Origin: Gordonia terrae
Lineage (GTDB): Bacteria; Actinomycetota; Actinomycetes; Mycobacteriales; Mycobacteriaceae
Assembly (NCBI RefSeq): GCF_001698225.1
Contig: NZ_CP016594.1
Span: 4,526,001-4,590,000, forward strand
Reading direction: 5' to 3'
Length of the DNA stretch: 64,000 bases
Shown: piece by piece, positions 15,001 to 19,795 of the stretch
Numbering within the stretch: the stretch's first letter is position 1
Layout of the letters: each line of letters opens with the position of its first letter
Made by a program: the position numbers and the translations under genes
The notes under the pieces: generated by a model
Told to the model about the DNA's origin: nothing
Databases searched by the model: none
The model's input: the letters and a program-made list of their open reading frames with translations, nothing else

Positions 15001-15506
15001 AACCCGTCGAGCGCGATGTGATGGGCGCGGAGGTACCAGATGTAGTGCTCGTCCCCGACGCGGTAGACGATGCTCGTCATCAGGTGATCCGCCAGCAGAT
15101 CGAGCGGTGTGGTGTAGTCGCGCACCATCATTCGATGAGCGGTGGCGATCGGATCGGGCTCGTCCCGGAGGTCCACGGTGCGCACCGGGGCGCCCTGTGC
15201 GGCGACGTACTGTCGTGGTTCGCCGTCGACGACGGTCAAGCGCAGGTGTCCGGATCCGAATTCCCGCCCCGTGGTCCGGCAGACCGTGGCCAGCAACTCG
15301 GTGTCCAGTGCGCCGTCGATGTCGACGTATTGCGCCACCGAGATCGGCAGATCACCCGCGAGGTGCTGAGCGAACCAGATCCCCCGCTGCGCGGCGGACA
15401 GCGGCAACGAGTCGATGCCGTCCCCCGGTCTCGTCGGGGCGGCGGCCGGTGGCCGGGTCGATGGCCCCGCGGGCGGGTTGACGATGTCCTTGTCGGAGAT
15501 GGTCAC
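1..15506 (-). CDS. Nonribosomal peptide synthetase, at least 4 elongation modules (3'-truncated by window edge)
   Basis: A single frame open from a GTG at 15504-15506 (RBS GGAGG six bases upstream) to base 3, at least 5168 residues. Translation gives C1 (about 28-450, HHIALDG at 162), A1 (490-960, TSGSTGVPKG near 632), T1 (GGDSI near 1015), E1 (1060-1490, HHLAVDG near 1201, NYLGR near 1434), C2 (HHIVLDG near 1699), A2 (2020-2515), T2 (GGDSI near 2567), C3 (HHVILDG near 2793), A3 (3110-3590), T3 (GGDSL near 3641), C4 (HHIAGDG near 3837), A4 (4175-4660), T4 (GGNSL near 4712) and C5 (HHIGGDG near 4898), continuing out of the window. All catalytic motifs look intact. It starts with a C domain, so the first acyl group must come from another protein or a fatty acid. 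The E domain predicts a D-residue at position 1. Frame consistency was checked at all four A3 motifs. No termination domain is visible; the product is unknown. Confidence 0.95.
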   Translation of the reverse strand, partial: MTISDKDIVNPPAGPSTRPPAAAPTRPGDGIDSLPLSAAQRGIWFAQHLAGDLPISVAQYVDIDGALDTELLATVCRTTGREFGSGHLRLTVVDGEPRQYVAAQGAPVRTVDLRDEPDPIATAHRMMVRDYTTPLDLLADHLMTSIVYRVGDEHYIWYLRAHHIALDGFAAVTMVRRITELYNAAVRGDPAPPSTASDIADIVDQDASYPGSTRHDNDRKYWSEHLEGAPPVVTLAGRHGKPTLHPILVSAPIPEGTAQRLDAAAHEGGGVTPVIVAAFAAYLARMTGSAEVLLSLPVSGRHSAVLRRSGGMVANVVPLRVPVAGRTLGDVVTSVQGELLSALRRQRYRQEDIFADMGMARDESASFGPAVNLMMVDSEVVLGGVTGRLHVLTSGPTSDLFVNIYPGAGKSSTHIDLQGNPNIYTPDELTAHHRRFLMFLHEFLGGAPGDHVGRLPLLDEQERSALLPVRGADPAAPRVLADVLADTVARHRESIAVCASGRSMTYRELDAASSRLARRLLAAGCEPETSVAVLLPRSLGTVVAVWAIAKTGAAIVQVDPEYPRKRIEHIVADSGARAAITVDDLADRVPPAAVRIDLGDLSTDTDPGDHDGADDGDFSTRPRLENVAYMTYTSGSTGVPKGVQVTHAGLASLVADRTDAYGLGPDSRVSYALSPSFDASMEQLLTCFAAGAALVIVPPEVIGGERLTRLLSDERVTHLTLTPAMLATVEPEPLAGLQTVVVGGDRCAPHVVERWTRSATMINEYGPTEATITAASSVVETDGDVTVGGPIRGTSVMVLDHALQPVPVGTAGELYLAGPGLARGYAHLSGQTAARFVAHPNGAPGERMYRTGDLARWVGASASPSLELLGRTDFQLKIRGYRIEPGEIDAALTGHAQVEQSVTVPVRNHAGTTVLASYVVPAAGPRPEPAELERFARDCLPPHLVPAVITTLDALPLNPFGKVDRRALPAPVFAAARSGRPPSTPREYQLAQLFSDVLGVAGVGADDSFFVLGGDSILSIQLVARAKASGLAFTTQDVFEHKTVAALAAMASEVADDAGLRELPGGAIGSLPLSPIMHAMLDRGPIDRFGQAALVELPDAVGRDELVRTLSAVLDRHDIFRAVLVDDLADQPHLVVRPPGVVDADEVLEHTWLEQRDAEEIDRHLQAAADRLDPRAGVLVRFVWLQDREHSAPDLMWLVIHHLAVDGVSWRIILADLVTAWNQIREGVVPNLGLPTTSVRRWVHGLVEQAPSRAAAELDRWTEVVEPADRLLGRRALDPDRDIVATAGRLRMRIPADVTEAVLTTIPARFHGGANDPLLAALALALAQWRRRHGQTDGSELIALEGHGREEAAVPGADLTSTVGWFTARFPVRLELQGVDLEDAFTGGASAGLAIKQIKEQLRAAPDHGIGYGLVRYLDPTGRDVLGDRPEPQISLNYLGRMGTGEHTGPWMPARGFDALAGTGDPWMALPALIDINAIAEPGPAGAELDVGWEYASLVLDRVDVEELAALWAQALKGLAQHVRSGTAGGHTPSDFPLVSVSQADIDRWAVAHPSMVDVWPLTALQSGLLFHATYDDAADGYTVQAELRLGGRLRPERMRRAAQALIDRHDSLRVAFVETGAGPRQILLDDVAVDWSDSDLTGIVDADDRDRALRRLIAESAGPFDLTHPPLLRFRLARVACGDTVGTSDTDEYVLSITNHHIVLDGWSMPVLISELLRLYLTDGGKAGDVGLPGPRTFRDYLQWLHTRDHDATTRAWQETLAGIESPTRLTGVPERGATGEIGETGLELDRATTEAIAGLARAHGVTANTSIQVAWALLLSIMTGRSDVVFGNTVSDRPASIPGIEQMIGLFINTLPVRIRLRPDERVVDLLTRAQSEQAAMLDHRDIGLAELQRVTGVADMFDTATVLESYPLDPDEINRMLADAGLRWNGLAAHDATPYPVSLQVTPPRTGSSDRSATDQPGTYELLLKYAVDRLDAESADVLLERFVLLLRQIVAEPGRTVAALASCWDTERAALCPIEGPPPVSARVLRDILADTARRHPEAPAVRADGATMTYRELADRSDRLAADLAARGAGPENSVALAVPRSAALIVAIWAVARTGAAFVAVDPGNPAYRIAELLADARSTIGVTVDAVVPNLPDTVEWLTLVGPGSLPLGDDTALPDRPVDPRPLRPDNAAYLIFTSGSTGRPKAVHITHRGLADRVVEYAESFAVHRDSTILQVASPGFDACVSEVLVAHSAGACLVVAPPEVYGGSDLEDLLRIEQVSHAIITPTVLNTMDPSRLPALRIIAVVGEATGADIVNRWSPGRRLMNHYGPTESTIWATGADDLRPGEPVTIGEPIRGVSAFVLDTWLRPVPVGVVGELYLGGPGLARGYFDRPGVSAARFVADPLRAPGERLYRTGDAVRWVRVDDALRLEYLGRNDQQVKVHGLRIETGDIDAHLVRNAGVAQAATVLQRGHSGRPVIVSYVVGTPDETLDVHGLHDDLANTLPQYMVPAAIIELESMPVTRSGKVDTKALRQCDFRAESGGGRAPGTPTERIIAALFAEVLQLEDVTADDNFFTLGGDSIVSMQLVAAAKAAGLSITPRAVFEAKTVAALAAVATGIGDTGTGSEANGPDTDVLSTGVGAEVDVAESGSHLEQLPHGDLEVLRRRFPALTDVWPLSPTQSGIHFHSTLDPDSVDDYTVQSTIALSGRLDVELLRRAAQAVVDRHDILRTAFVQTSQGPRQIVVGDVGVRFRSVDLTAVEDRGAARRIAADEAGAGFDLAEPSLIRFTVVRLDTDRYAVHVTNHHVILDGWSMPLLLGELLQYYGDPAQIGVAGPASSYRNYLAWLDEQDHDASTAAWAHAYADVDGPTRVTRGGLAMSGVAAGEIIAELPEQEYARLRSAVADSAVTVGTALSAAWALVLRTLTGDTDVVLGSAVAGRPPELPGVERALGMFLSTVPIRVRLDPSMSLRDLLVHVQDANALVLDHHYVGLPAIHRAVGRSDLFDTALAFQSFPLREEALQQLVTSAGLHVDGITGLDATPYPLSVVVAPKIDSGEGEPGLSVTVRFHRDEFDETRAREIADHFVECLARIADEPGVRLGDLRHAGPAGVGRTDELAPPATLLDILTAATGQNPDAIAVTCGQRSMSYRALDAESDRVARQILRRTTDRLVACALPRSVEAAIAIWAAAKAGVPFLPLDPNLPAERIEFVLADSRAGLGITIGACRAGLPDSIDWIVLDGPHSSPRARVRPADPITDDERSGPIRVADTAYVIYTSGSTGTPKGVVVSHRGLAQVVAAQRAVLGVDHRSTVLQVASPSFDAFVFELLMAHGSGGRLAVSPPEVYGGPDLANLIRREDISHAVLTPSALATVPSEGLDSLRVLATAGEPVGHELVWRWAGGRSMVNLYGPTESTIWATASAPLGVAGPITIGTAVGPVGTVVLDSWMRPVPQGVVGELYLVGPGLADGYVGRAATTAVRFVPCPADVPGARMYRTGDLVRVTRSGELEYLGRNDFQVKVRGTRVEVGEIDARLGSRVDVAYAVTVPHGGNGTPQCLVSYVTAAPGVSLSGDELRASLEQTLPAYMVPAAVVVLDEIPLTPTGKLDRRRLPEPVFAAREFRAPSNRAESAVAAVFEEVLGVPRVGADDDFFALGGDSLSASVVTARLGAVLGVRIPLRSVFRSPGVAALAESVGSLGADRRAPLAASERPERLPLSLAQQRMWFLNRMDPESPAYNIPVVLELTGRLDLAALEQALGDVVRRHEVLRTIYPEIDGDPWQLILDEAPVTVETRRVPATEVEDVVAGFVRRGFDVTTSVPMRVAVVAVDPDERGRDHRRTTDGRFLLVLVVHHIAGDGQSMAPLAQDVMTSYAARLGGAEPAWEPLAVQYADYALWQRQMLGRDDDPASMMHAQLDFWRTTMAGAPDVLDLPTDRPRPPVATLAGGQVPVAIDARLHEQLLALARSHGASLFMVLHAALATVLGRLSGVDDVVIGAPVAGRGEPDLEPLVGMFVNTLALRTDLDAAESFAGLLDRVRDVDLDAFEHSDVPFERIVSELNPQRSTAHHPLFQVALAFQNLSGVDVELPDLHVSRARADTGICQFDLQLVVAESYSDNGAAQGIAGTMMFARDLFDPATVAGFVRRLEFVLDAIVTDASTPVGDIDWLGDDERTELLTVVGSGAAAEPTLLPEVFAAAVDADPDGAAVIAGDVEVSYGELDRRSSRLARQLIRSGAAPERPVVVAVERSVDSVVAWWAVVKSGAPYVPVDPHYPAARIDQMVTDSVAPLGITTRESRTALPDALEWVVLDDPATAAEIEELPSSPIAQSDRVCPVRPANIAWVVFTSGSTGVPKGVAVSHAGVADYLATLHVDRAAGTSSRVLHFASPSFDASLLEILLAVSAAAALVVAPTGMRGGRELADLLRRHRVSHAFVTPAALASVDPDGLDDLRVVFSGGDEVPTDLVSRWVGADRAGGRQFRVLYGPTETTIVATATAGLQVGERSTIGSALAGMQTLVLDPRLQPVPDGVAGELYLSGPALARGYLNRPGVSAARFVAHPFGRTGERAYRTGDLVRRNREGMLEFLGRNDFQVKVHGFRVELGEIDTALAELAAVAFAVTVPRHDAGIGMRLVSYVVPAPGVALTGEKLRAGLGEVLPSYMVPAAVVVLDEIPLTPSGKLDRRALPAPIVTTRTFRAPATPVEEIVAGVYADVLSIDAAVGADDDFFDLGGNSLAATRVVARIGAALDTTIPVSLIFEASTVTRLAARAESHADTGRVGLVAHARPERVPLSYAQQRMWFLNRIEPDSSAYSIPIVVRLSGDLDVDALHRAIGDVIDRHEILRTVYPFVEGEPVQVILPAEADIVPMEVARVAETEVDQAIADLIGTPFDLTVQASTRIVLFELGADEWVLAVVLHHIGGDGSSLTPLARDIMSAYAARVQGEAPGWVPLPVQYADYAIWQRAVLGSESDPDSLLRAQIDYWAEQLADTPPLLELPTDRPRPATQSYAGDSVGLTVDAELHAGLQRVARAHNTTLFMVVHAALAALLARLAATDDVAVGTPYAGRGERDLDDLIGMFVNTLVLRTRVWSGMSFAQLIDDVRDTDLAAFGHADVPFERLVSELNPVRSDAHNPLFQVMLAFQNISTTDIELPELSVRAVEPDTGLALFDLQVTVADAYDPDGTPA

Positions 15507-16059
15507 GTGGCCTCCATGCGTTCGTGTCGATCGCACTCGTCCGGGGTTCGGGACGACCCGGGCGGACCCCGCAGACCACGGGACGAAAGATCTCGTCACC
15601 CGCGCAAGATCAAGCCAAGTAAGCCCCCCTGGAGAGCTGTCGCCCCGTCGACAAATCGGACCATACTCCCGATAAACATTCGCCGACATCAATTTTCGGC
15701 AAAGGCAAAATGCCGGTAAAGGCATCTTAATGACATGCGACAAATGGTCTCGAAAGCGTCACGAAAGATCAATTGGTCTCATCAGATGAGTTTTCGGAAA
15801 AGGGTGGATTCTTGCCCATGTCTCTGATTTTCAGTTGTGCGATCGGTAAAACCGAATCCGGATTCATCAGAAAGTCAGTGCTTGTCAAACAACAAGTGCT
15901 GGTTGATATTTGGTGACCAGGACCGGTTGCGTCAATACGCCCTTTGGCGACAAACCACCCAGATGGGACATGCGGAAAGTTAGGTGTCGTTGCTAACAAA
16001 TAGGTTCTCTATGCTAATCGTCGGCCTGATTGCGACTACCCTGATCACAATTGATCGAA
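15507..16059. other. AT-rich leader upstream of the NRPS
   Basis: About 550 bases without a convincing gene. Base composition falls to roughly 45-50% GC over 15640-16060, against about 67% around it. The NRPS reads away from it on the minus strand and the DUF4188 gene ends at its right edge. It probably holds the NRPS promoter and regulator sites, but I could not assign a clear -35/-10 pair. A short minus-strand open frame (15769-15999) shows no family features and is not called. A TTAGGT...CTAAC string at 15979-15997 resembles an iron box only weakly. Confidence 0.6.
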
Positions 16060-16593
16060 TCAGCCCTTCGAATCGCCCGAATCGGCAGTGTCATTCATTG
16101 GCACGACACCGTCCGCAATCGGCCGGCTTCGACCGAGGCGACCGGAAGCGGTGGCCGTCCCCGGGCCGACCGGGCGCCACCCGACGGCACGCGCCAGGCC
16201 CTGCGGGGCCATCCCGCTCGAGATGGACTCGTGCTCACCGATGACGTAGGTCTCGTGCCAGATCCCGACCGAGTCGGTGTCGGCGAGCTCCCGGTTGAAC
16301 CACCGCCAGACGGGCAGATGCGGCGCGTCGGGGTCGGACGCGAACCGCCGGAGATCGTCGGCGCTGCGCCAGTACGACAACACCATGAGTGAGCCACCCA
16401 CATAGAGACGGGCGTCGAGCATGCCCGCCTGCGGTCGTCGCCGGAGATGAATGAGCATCCTCGGCATCGCCGCCATCACCGACAACCACGCGCGCACCCG
16501 CCAGGGCCGGGTCACCCGCATCCCGATCAGGAACACGGCCGTGCCCGCAGGCGGGATGTCGTTGGTCATGCGGACGGCTCGGCGGGGTGGCAT
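16060..16593 (-). CDS. DUF4188 (monooxygenase-like ferredoxin-fold) family protein
   Basis: Small cytoplasmic protein of 177 residues. The run from about residue 9 (MTNDIPPAGTAVFLIGMRV) through the WRV, MPRML and WRS motifs matches the DUF4188 family as I know it; these fold like dimeric alpha-beta-barrel monooxygenases but have no settled function. The start at 16593 is preferred over 16617 because GGAG lies six bases upstream. The gene is divergent from the TetR gene, with a palindromic GTAAC-ACT-GTTAC between them, so the TetR protein probably controls it. The last 35 residues are rich in Gly/Arg/Ser and look disordered. Confidence 0.75.
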   Translation of the reverse strand: MPPRRAVRMTNDIPPAGTAVFLIGMRVTRPWRVRAWLSVMAAMPRMLIHLRRRPQAGMLDARLYVGGSLMVLSYWRSADDLRRFASDPDAPHLPVWRWFNRELADTDSVGIWHETYVIGEHESISSGMAPQGLARAVGWRPVGPGTATASGRLGRSRPIADGVVPMNDTADSGDSKG

Positions 16594-16610
16594 GGCGACT
16601 CCGTAGTTTG

Positions 16611-16623
16611 GTAACACTGTTAC
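16611..16623. promoter_or_regulatory. Candidate TetR operator
   Basis: Perfect inverted repeat GTAAC-ACT-GTTAC between the divergent DUF4188 and TetR genes, 18 bases downstream of the first start and 20 upstream of the second. Position and symmetry fit autoregulation by the TetR protein; assignment is by inference. Confidence 0.5.
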
Positions 16624-16642
16624 AGAACGATGTTATGAAACG

Positions 16643-17239
16643 ATGGTGGTCGTGGCAAGACCTCGATCGCACACCGACGACGTGCGGACACGACTGCTCG
16701 ACGAAGCGGTCCGGGTGGTGGCCGCGCACGGGGTCGGCGCGCTGTCGGTGCGGGAGGTGGCTCGCGCTGCCGACACCTCCACCACCGCGGTCTACTCGCT
16801 GTTCGGGAACAAGGAGGGACTGTCGCGCGCGATCCTGGTCCGTGCCTTCGACTCGTTCGCGGGCGCGCAACGGTCCGCGGTGGCGGCAGCCGAGGGCCCG
16901 ATGACGCTGGAAGGCCTCGGGGTCGCCTACGTCGGATGGGCACTGGAGAATCCCCGGCTCTACGAGCTGATGTTCTCCGACGCGCTCGCGGGGGTCGAAC
17001 GCACCGACGAGACCCGTGCGGCCGCGACGCGTGCGATCACCCCGCTGCGCGAGGGGGTGCAGGCGGCGATCGGAGCCGGGCTCCTCCGCGCCGCCGACAC
17101 CGAGACCGTCGTCGCATCGTTGTGGGCGCAGGTGCACGGGATGGCGACGCTCCTGCTGTCGGGCAACTACCCGGCGGGCGCCGACCCGGTGGCCGCCGCG
17201 ACCGCCGTCATCGACGGGTGGCGCACTGCACGCGCCTGA
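16643..17239 (+). CDS. TetR/AcrR family transcriptional regulator
   Basis: 198 residues. The N-terminal helix-turn-helix lies at about 14-60: TRLLDEAVRVVAAHGVGALS, then VREVARAADTSTTAVYSLFGNKEGL, the typical TetR recognition helix region ending in Y-x-x-F-x-x-K-E-x-L. The C-terminal half is a helical ligand-binding domain of the WHG type (ENPRLYELMF). A GTG four codons in could also be the start. It most likely represses the divergent DUF4188 gene and itself through the palindrome at 16611-16623. The ligand is unknown. Confidence 0.88.
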   Translation: MVVVARPRSHTDDVRTRLLDEAVRVVAAHGVGALSVREVARAADTSTTAVYSLFGNKEGLSRAILVRAFDSFAGAQRSAVAAAEGPMTLEGLGVAYVGWALENPRLYELMFSDALAGVERTDETRAAATRAITPLREGVQAAIGAGLLRAADTETVVASLWAQVHGMATLLLSGNYPAGADPVAAATAVIDGWRTARA

Positions 17240-17274
17240 CCGCGGTGGGACCGGAGGCGCACTAGGGTATCGGT

Positions 17275-17778
17275 ATGGCAGGGCGCAGCATGGATTTCGA
17301 CCCCATCGCCGAGGCACGGGAGAACTGGACCCAGGCGGGGTGGGGCGGGGTCGCCGACGGCATGGTGGCGGTGACCTCGGTGATGCGCGCGCACCAGATC
17401 CTGCTCGCGCGCGTCGAGGCCGCACTGCGTCCGTACGACCTCAGCTTCTCCCGCTTCGAACTCCTCCGCCTGCTGGCGTTCTCGCGGCACGGCTCACTGC
17501 CGATCACCAAGGCGAGCGACCGGCTCCAGGTCCATGTCACCAGCGTGACCCACGCGATCCGACGGCTCGAGGAGGGCGGCCTCGTCCGGCGCGTCCCGCA
17601 TCCCACCGACGGACGCACCACGCTCGTCGAGATCACCGAGCTCGGGCAGAAGACGGTGGGCGAGGCCACGGAAACCCTCAACCGCGAGGTGTTCGGCGAC
17701 GTCGGGATGTCCGACGACGAGATGACCGGCCTCGTCGGCGCGATCCAGTCGCTTCGCAAGCACAACGGGGACTTCTGA
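17275..17778 (+). CDS. MarR family winged-helix regulator
   Basis: 167 residues. Winged-helix core at about 50-135, with the family pattern: FSRFELLRLLAF, then SDRLQVHVTSVTHAIRRLE (recognition helix), then GLVRRVPHPTDGRTTLVEIT, the wing with the conserved D-x-R. Starts 36 bases after the TetR stop in the same direction, so the two may share a transcript. No target site is obvious nearby. Confidence 0.88.
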   Translation: MAGRSMDFDPIAEARENWTQAGWGGVADGMVAVTSVMRAHQILLARVEAALRPYDLSFSRFELLRLLAFSRHGSLPITKASDRLQVHVTSVTHAIRRLEEGGLVRRVPHPTDGRTTLVEITELGQKTVGEATETLNREVFGDVGMSDDEMTGLVGAIQSLRKHNGDF

Positions 17779-17788
17779 GTCCGCACCT

Positions 17789-17836
17789 GAAACGCGTATG
17801 ACGTTGCACCCGCAAACCGGGCACAACGTCATACGG
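17789..17836. repeat. 48-bp palindromic repeat, left copy
   Basis: Starts GAAACGCGTATGACGTTG and contains an 11-bp inverted repeat, 17796-17806 against 17824-17834, with a nested CCCG...CGGG arm. It matches 18760-18807 at 47 of 48 positions. It lies between the MarR stop and the AbiEi/DUF559 gene and could fold as a strong hairpin. Confidence 0.9.
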
Positions 17837-17891
17837 ATTCCGGAGCCACCCGACGACGGAACCGCACGCCGACCGGCAGCGTCGAATCACC

Positions 17892-18833
17892 ATGGACATT
17901 GCCGAACTGACCGCCCGCCGAGACGGCGTGTTCTCCACCCGCGAAGCCCGCGACTGCAGCGTCAGCTCCTCGACCATCCACCGCAAACTCGCCGCCGGCG
18001 ACTGGAAAGCCGTCGCACGCGGGGTGTACCTCGTCGCCGGACACCCCCGCACAGCCCGAGCCCAAGCGCGCATCGCGGTCCTGTCGGTCCACACCGCAGC
18101 GGTACTCGGCGGCGCGGCCAGCTCCTGGTGGCTCGGCCTCCACGACGACGAACCACGAAAACACGTCGTGTACACGCCAACCCGCGGCACTGCCCGCCGC
18201 TCATCAGCGACCGCACTCGTCCGATACCGCCCACTGCACGCCGAGGACATCACCATCCACCAAGGACTTCCGACGACGGCCGCCGCACTGACCGTCCTCG
18301 ACGCCTCCCTCGACATCGGGATCAGCATGCTCGACTCAGCACTACTGACCACCCGCGTCACCCTCGACGCACTCCACGCCGCACACGACCGCTACCCGAA
18401 CCGACACGGAGCACCACGAGTCGCCACCTATCTACGACTCCTCGGCGACGGGGCACGATCAGAAGCCGAACGACTCACCACCGAACTGCTCACCACCGCC
18501 GGGATCACCGGCTGGATCGCGAACATGCCCACCCTCGGCCACGTCATCGACTTCGCCTTCCCCGACACGAAGATCGCAGTCGGGATCGACGGCTTCGCCT
18601 TCCACCGCGACGTCGCCACCTTCCAGCGCGACCGGACCAAACGCAACCTGCTCACCGCCAACGGCTGGACCGTCCTCAACTTCACCTGGACCGACCTCAT
18701 CGAACGACCCGCCCAGGTCGCCACGGCCATCCACACCGCGCTCCACCGATCAGCCGCCGGAAACGCGTATGACGTTGCACCCGGAAACCGGGCACAACGT
18801 CATACGGGTCTCGTGCGGACGGCGAAGACCTAG
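17892..18833 (+). CDS. AbiEi-like N-terminal domain plus DUF559 (Vsr-like PD-(D/E)XK) protein
   Basis: 313 residues. The N-terminus (about 5-55, RDGVFSTREARDCSVSSSTIHRKLAAGDW) is a winged-helix type region as in AbiEi antitoxins. The C-terminal region (215-285) has the DUF559 pattern: VIDFAFPD, then VGIDGFAFHRD, then FQRDRTKRNLLTANGWTVLNFTW. The residue before I-D-G is Gly where this family usually has a catalytic Glu, so nuclease activity is doubtful. Residues about 290-306 are encoded by the right-hand palindromic repeat, so the C-terminus is repeat-derived. Its stop overlaps the convergent mmsB stop at a CTAG. The role is unknown; families of this kind are abundant and patchily distributed in actinobacteria. 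Confidence 0.8.
   Translation: MDIAELTARRDGVFSTREARDCSVSSSTIHRKLAAGDWKAVARGVYLVAGHPRTARAQARIAVLSVHTAAVLGGAASSWWLGLHDDEPRKHVVYTPTRGTARRSSATALVRYRPLHAEDITIHQGLPTTAAALTVLDASLDIGISMLDSALLTTRVTLDALHAAHDRYPNRHGAPRVATYLRLLGDGARSEAERLTTELLTTAGITGWIANMPTLGHVIDFAFPDTKIAVGIDGFAFHRDVATFQRDRTKRNLLTANGWTVLNFTWTDLIERPAQVATAIHTALHRSAAGNAYDVAPGNRAQRHTGLVRTAKT
18760..18807. repeat. 48-bp palindromic repeat, right copy inside a coding region
   Basis: Near-identical direct copy of 17789-17836; one C-to-G change restores perfect CCCGG-AAA-CCGGG pairing. It forms the last codons of the AbiEi/DUF559 gene. Confidence 0.9.
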
Positions 18834-19699
18834 TGCAGCGAGGTGATGATCGCGCTGAAGTCGAGGTCGGCGTGCTGTTCGGCGAAGCCGCGGTAGAGCT
18901 GTGCGGCATGAGTGCCCAGCGGTGCGCGCGACCCCGTGCTGGCGACGGCGTCCATCGCCAGACCGAGGTCCTTGTTCATCAGAGCGGTCGCGAAGCCCGG
19001 CTTGAAGTCGTTGTTCGCCGGCGACGTCGGGACCGGACCCGGGACCGGGCAGTTGGTCTGCACGGCCCAGCAGTTGCCGGTGGCGCCGGTGATCACGTCG
19101 TAGAGCGCCTGATCGTCGAGACCCAGCTTCTGCGCGAGGACGAACGCCTCGCCCACCGCGATCTGCTGGACGGCGAGGACCATGTTGTTGCAGACCTTGG
19201 CGGCCTGGCCGGCGCCCGCGGCACCGCAGTGGATGATCTTGCCCGCCATCGGATCCAGGGTTCCGCGTGCGGCGGCGAAGGCCTCGTCCTCACCGCCCAC
19301 CATGAACGCCAGTGTGCCCGCGACGGCGCCCTTGACGCCGCCCGACACCGGCGCGTCGAGCTGCGCGAAGCCGTGCTCGGCAGCGCGCTGGTGGATCTCG
19401 CGGGCGTCGTCGACGGAGATCGTCGACGAGTCGATGAACAGCGCGCCGGTAGGCGTCGCCGGGAGGATGTCGTCGTACAACTTCTTCACGATGGCGCCAC
19501 TCGGCAACATCGTGATCACGACCTCGGCGGCGGACACCGCCTCGATCGCGGCCGAGAAGGTCTCGATGCCGTTGTCCTGTGCCGTCTTCACCGCTTCGGG
19601 TACCGGATCGAACCCGCGAACGGTGTGCCCGGCCTTCACCAGGTTGGCGGCCATCGGGCCGCCCATGTTGCCGAGGCCGAGGAAGGCGATCGTCGTCAT
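18830..19699 (-). CDS. mmsB: 3-hydroxyisobutyrate dehydrogenase
   Basis: 289 residues, usual length for the family. It oxidises 3-hydroxyisobutyrate to methylmalonate semialdehyde in valine breakdown. The dinucleotide motif GLGNMGGPMAANL sits at the N-terminus, followed by the substrate region with DAPVSGGVKGA and the catalytic Lys in GQAAKVCNNM. It is the last gene of a three-gene minus-strand operon after mmsA and an acyl-CoA dehydrogenase, which supply the neighbouring steps. Confidence 0.95.
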   Translation of the reverse strand: MTTIAFLGLGNMGGPMAANLVKAGHTVRGFDPVPEAVKTAQDNGIETFSAAIEAVSAAEVVITMLPSGAIVKKLYDDILPATPTGALFIDSSTISVDDAREIHQRAAEHGFAQLDAPVSGGVKGAVAGTLAFMVGGEDEAFAAARGTLDPMAGKIIHCGAAGAGQAAKVCNNMVLAVQQIAVGEAFVLAQKLGLDDQALYDVITGATGNCWAVQTNCPVPGPVPTSPANNDFKPGFATALMNKDLGLAMDAVASTGSRAPLGTHAAQLYRGFAEQHADLDFSAIITSLH

Positions 19700-19734
19700 T
19701 GTCTCTGCTTCCTACGAAAGTGGTTGTGTGGAGC

Positions 19735-19795
19735 GGGTTCAGCCCTTCGAGGCTCGTCGCTAACGCTCCTCGCACCTCAGGGGGCGAGGGAACGG
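19735..19795. repeat. Dispersed GC-rich repeat copy (CCTTCGAGGCTCG...CCTCAGGGGGC)
   Basis: The spacer between the acyl-CoA dehydrogenase and mmsB holds CCCTTCGAGGCTCG, then CGCTCCTCGCACCTCAGGGG. The same core recurs at 35684-35715, 35749-35856, 51425-51550 and 62318-62360. It overlaps the last codons of the dehydrogenase. Confidence 0.65.

Noticed and set aside
15880..15905. Inverted repeat GTGCTTGT...ACAAGTGC in the NRPS leader
   Set aside because: Arms match at only 6 of 8 positions; not convincing as an operator.
15769..15999. 76-codon minus-strand ORF in the NRPS leader
   Set aside because: No RBS, no family features and AT-rich codon use; probably chance in low-GC DNA.
15979..16016. 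Possible iron box before the NRPS (TTAGGT...CTAAC, ATAGGTT...CTAAT)
   Set aside because: Only about 9-10 of 19 consensus positions match, and it is about 470 bases from the start.
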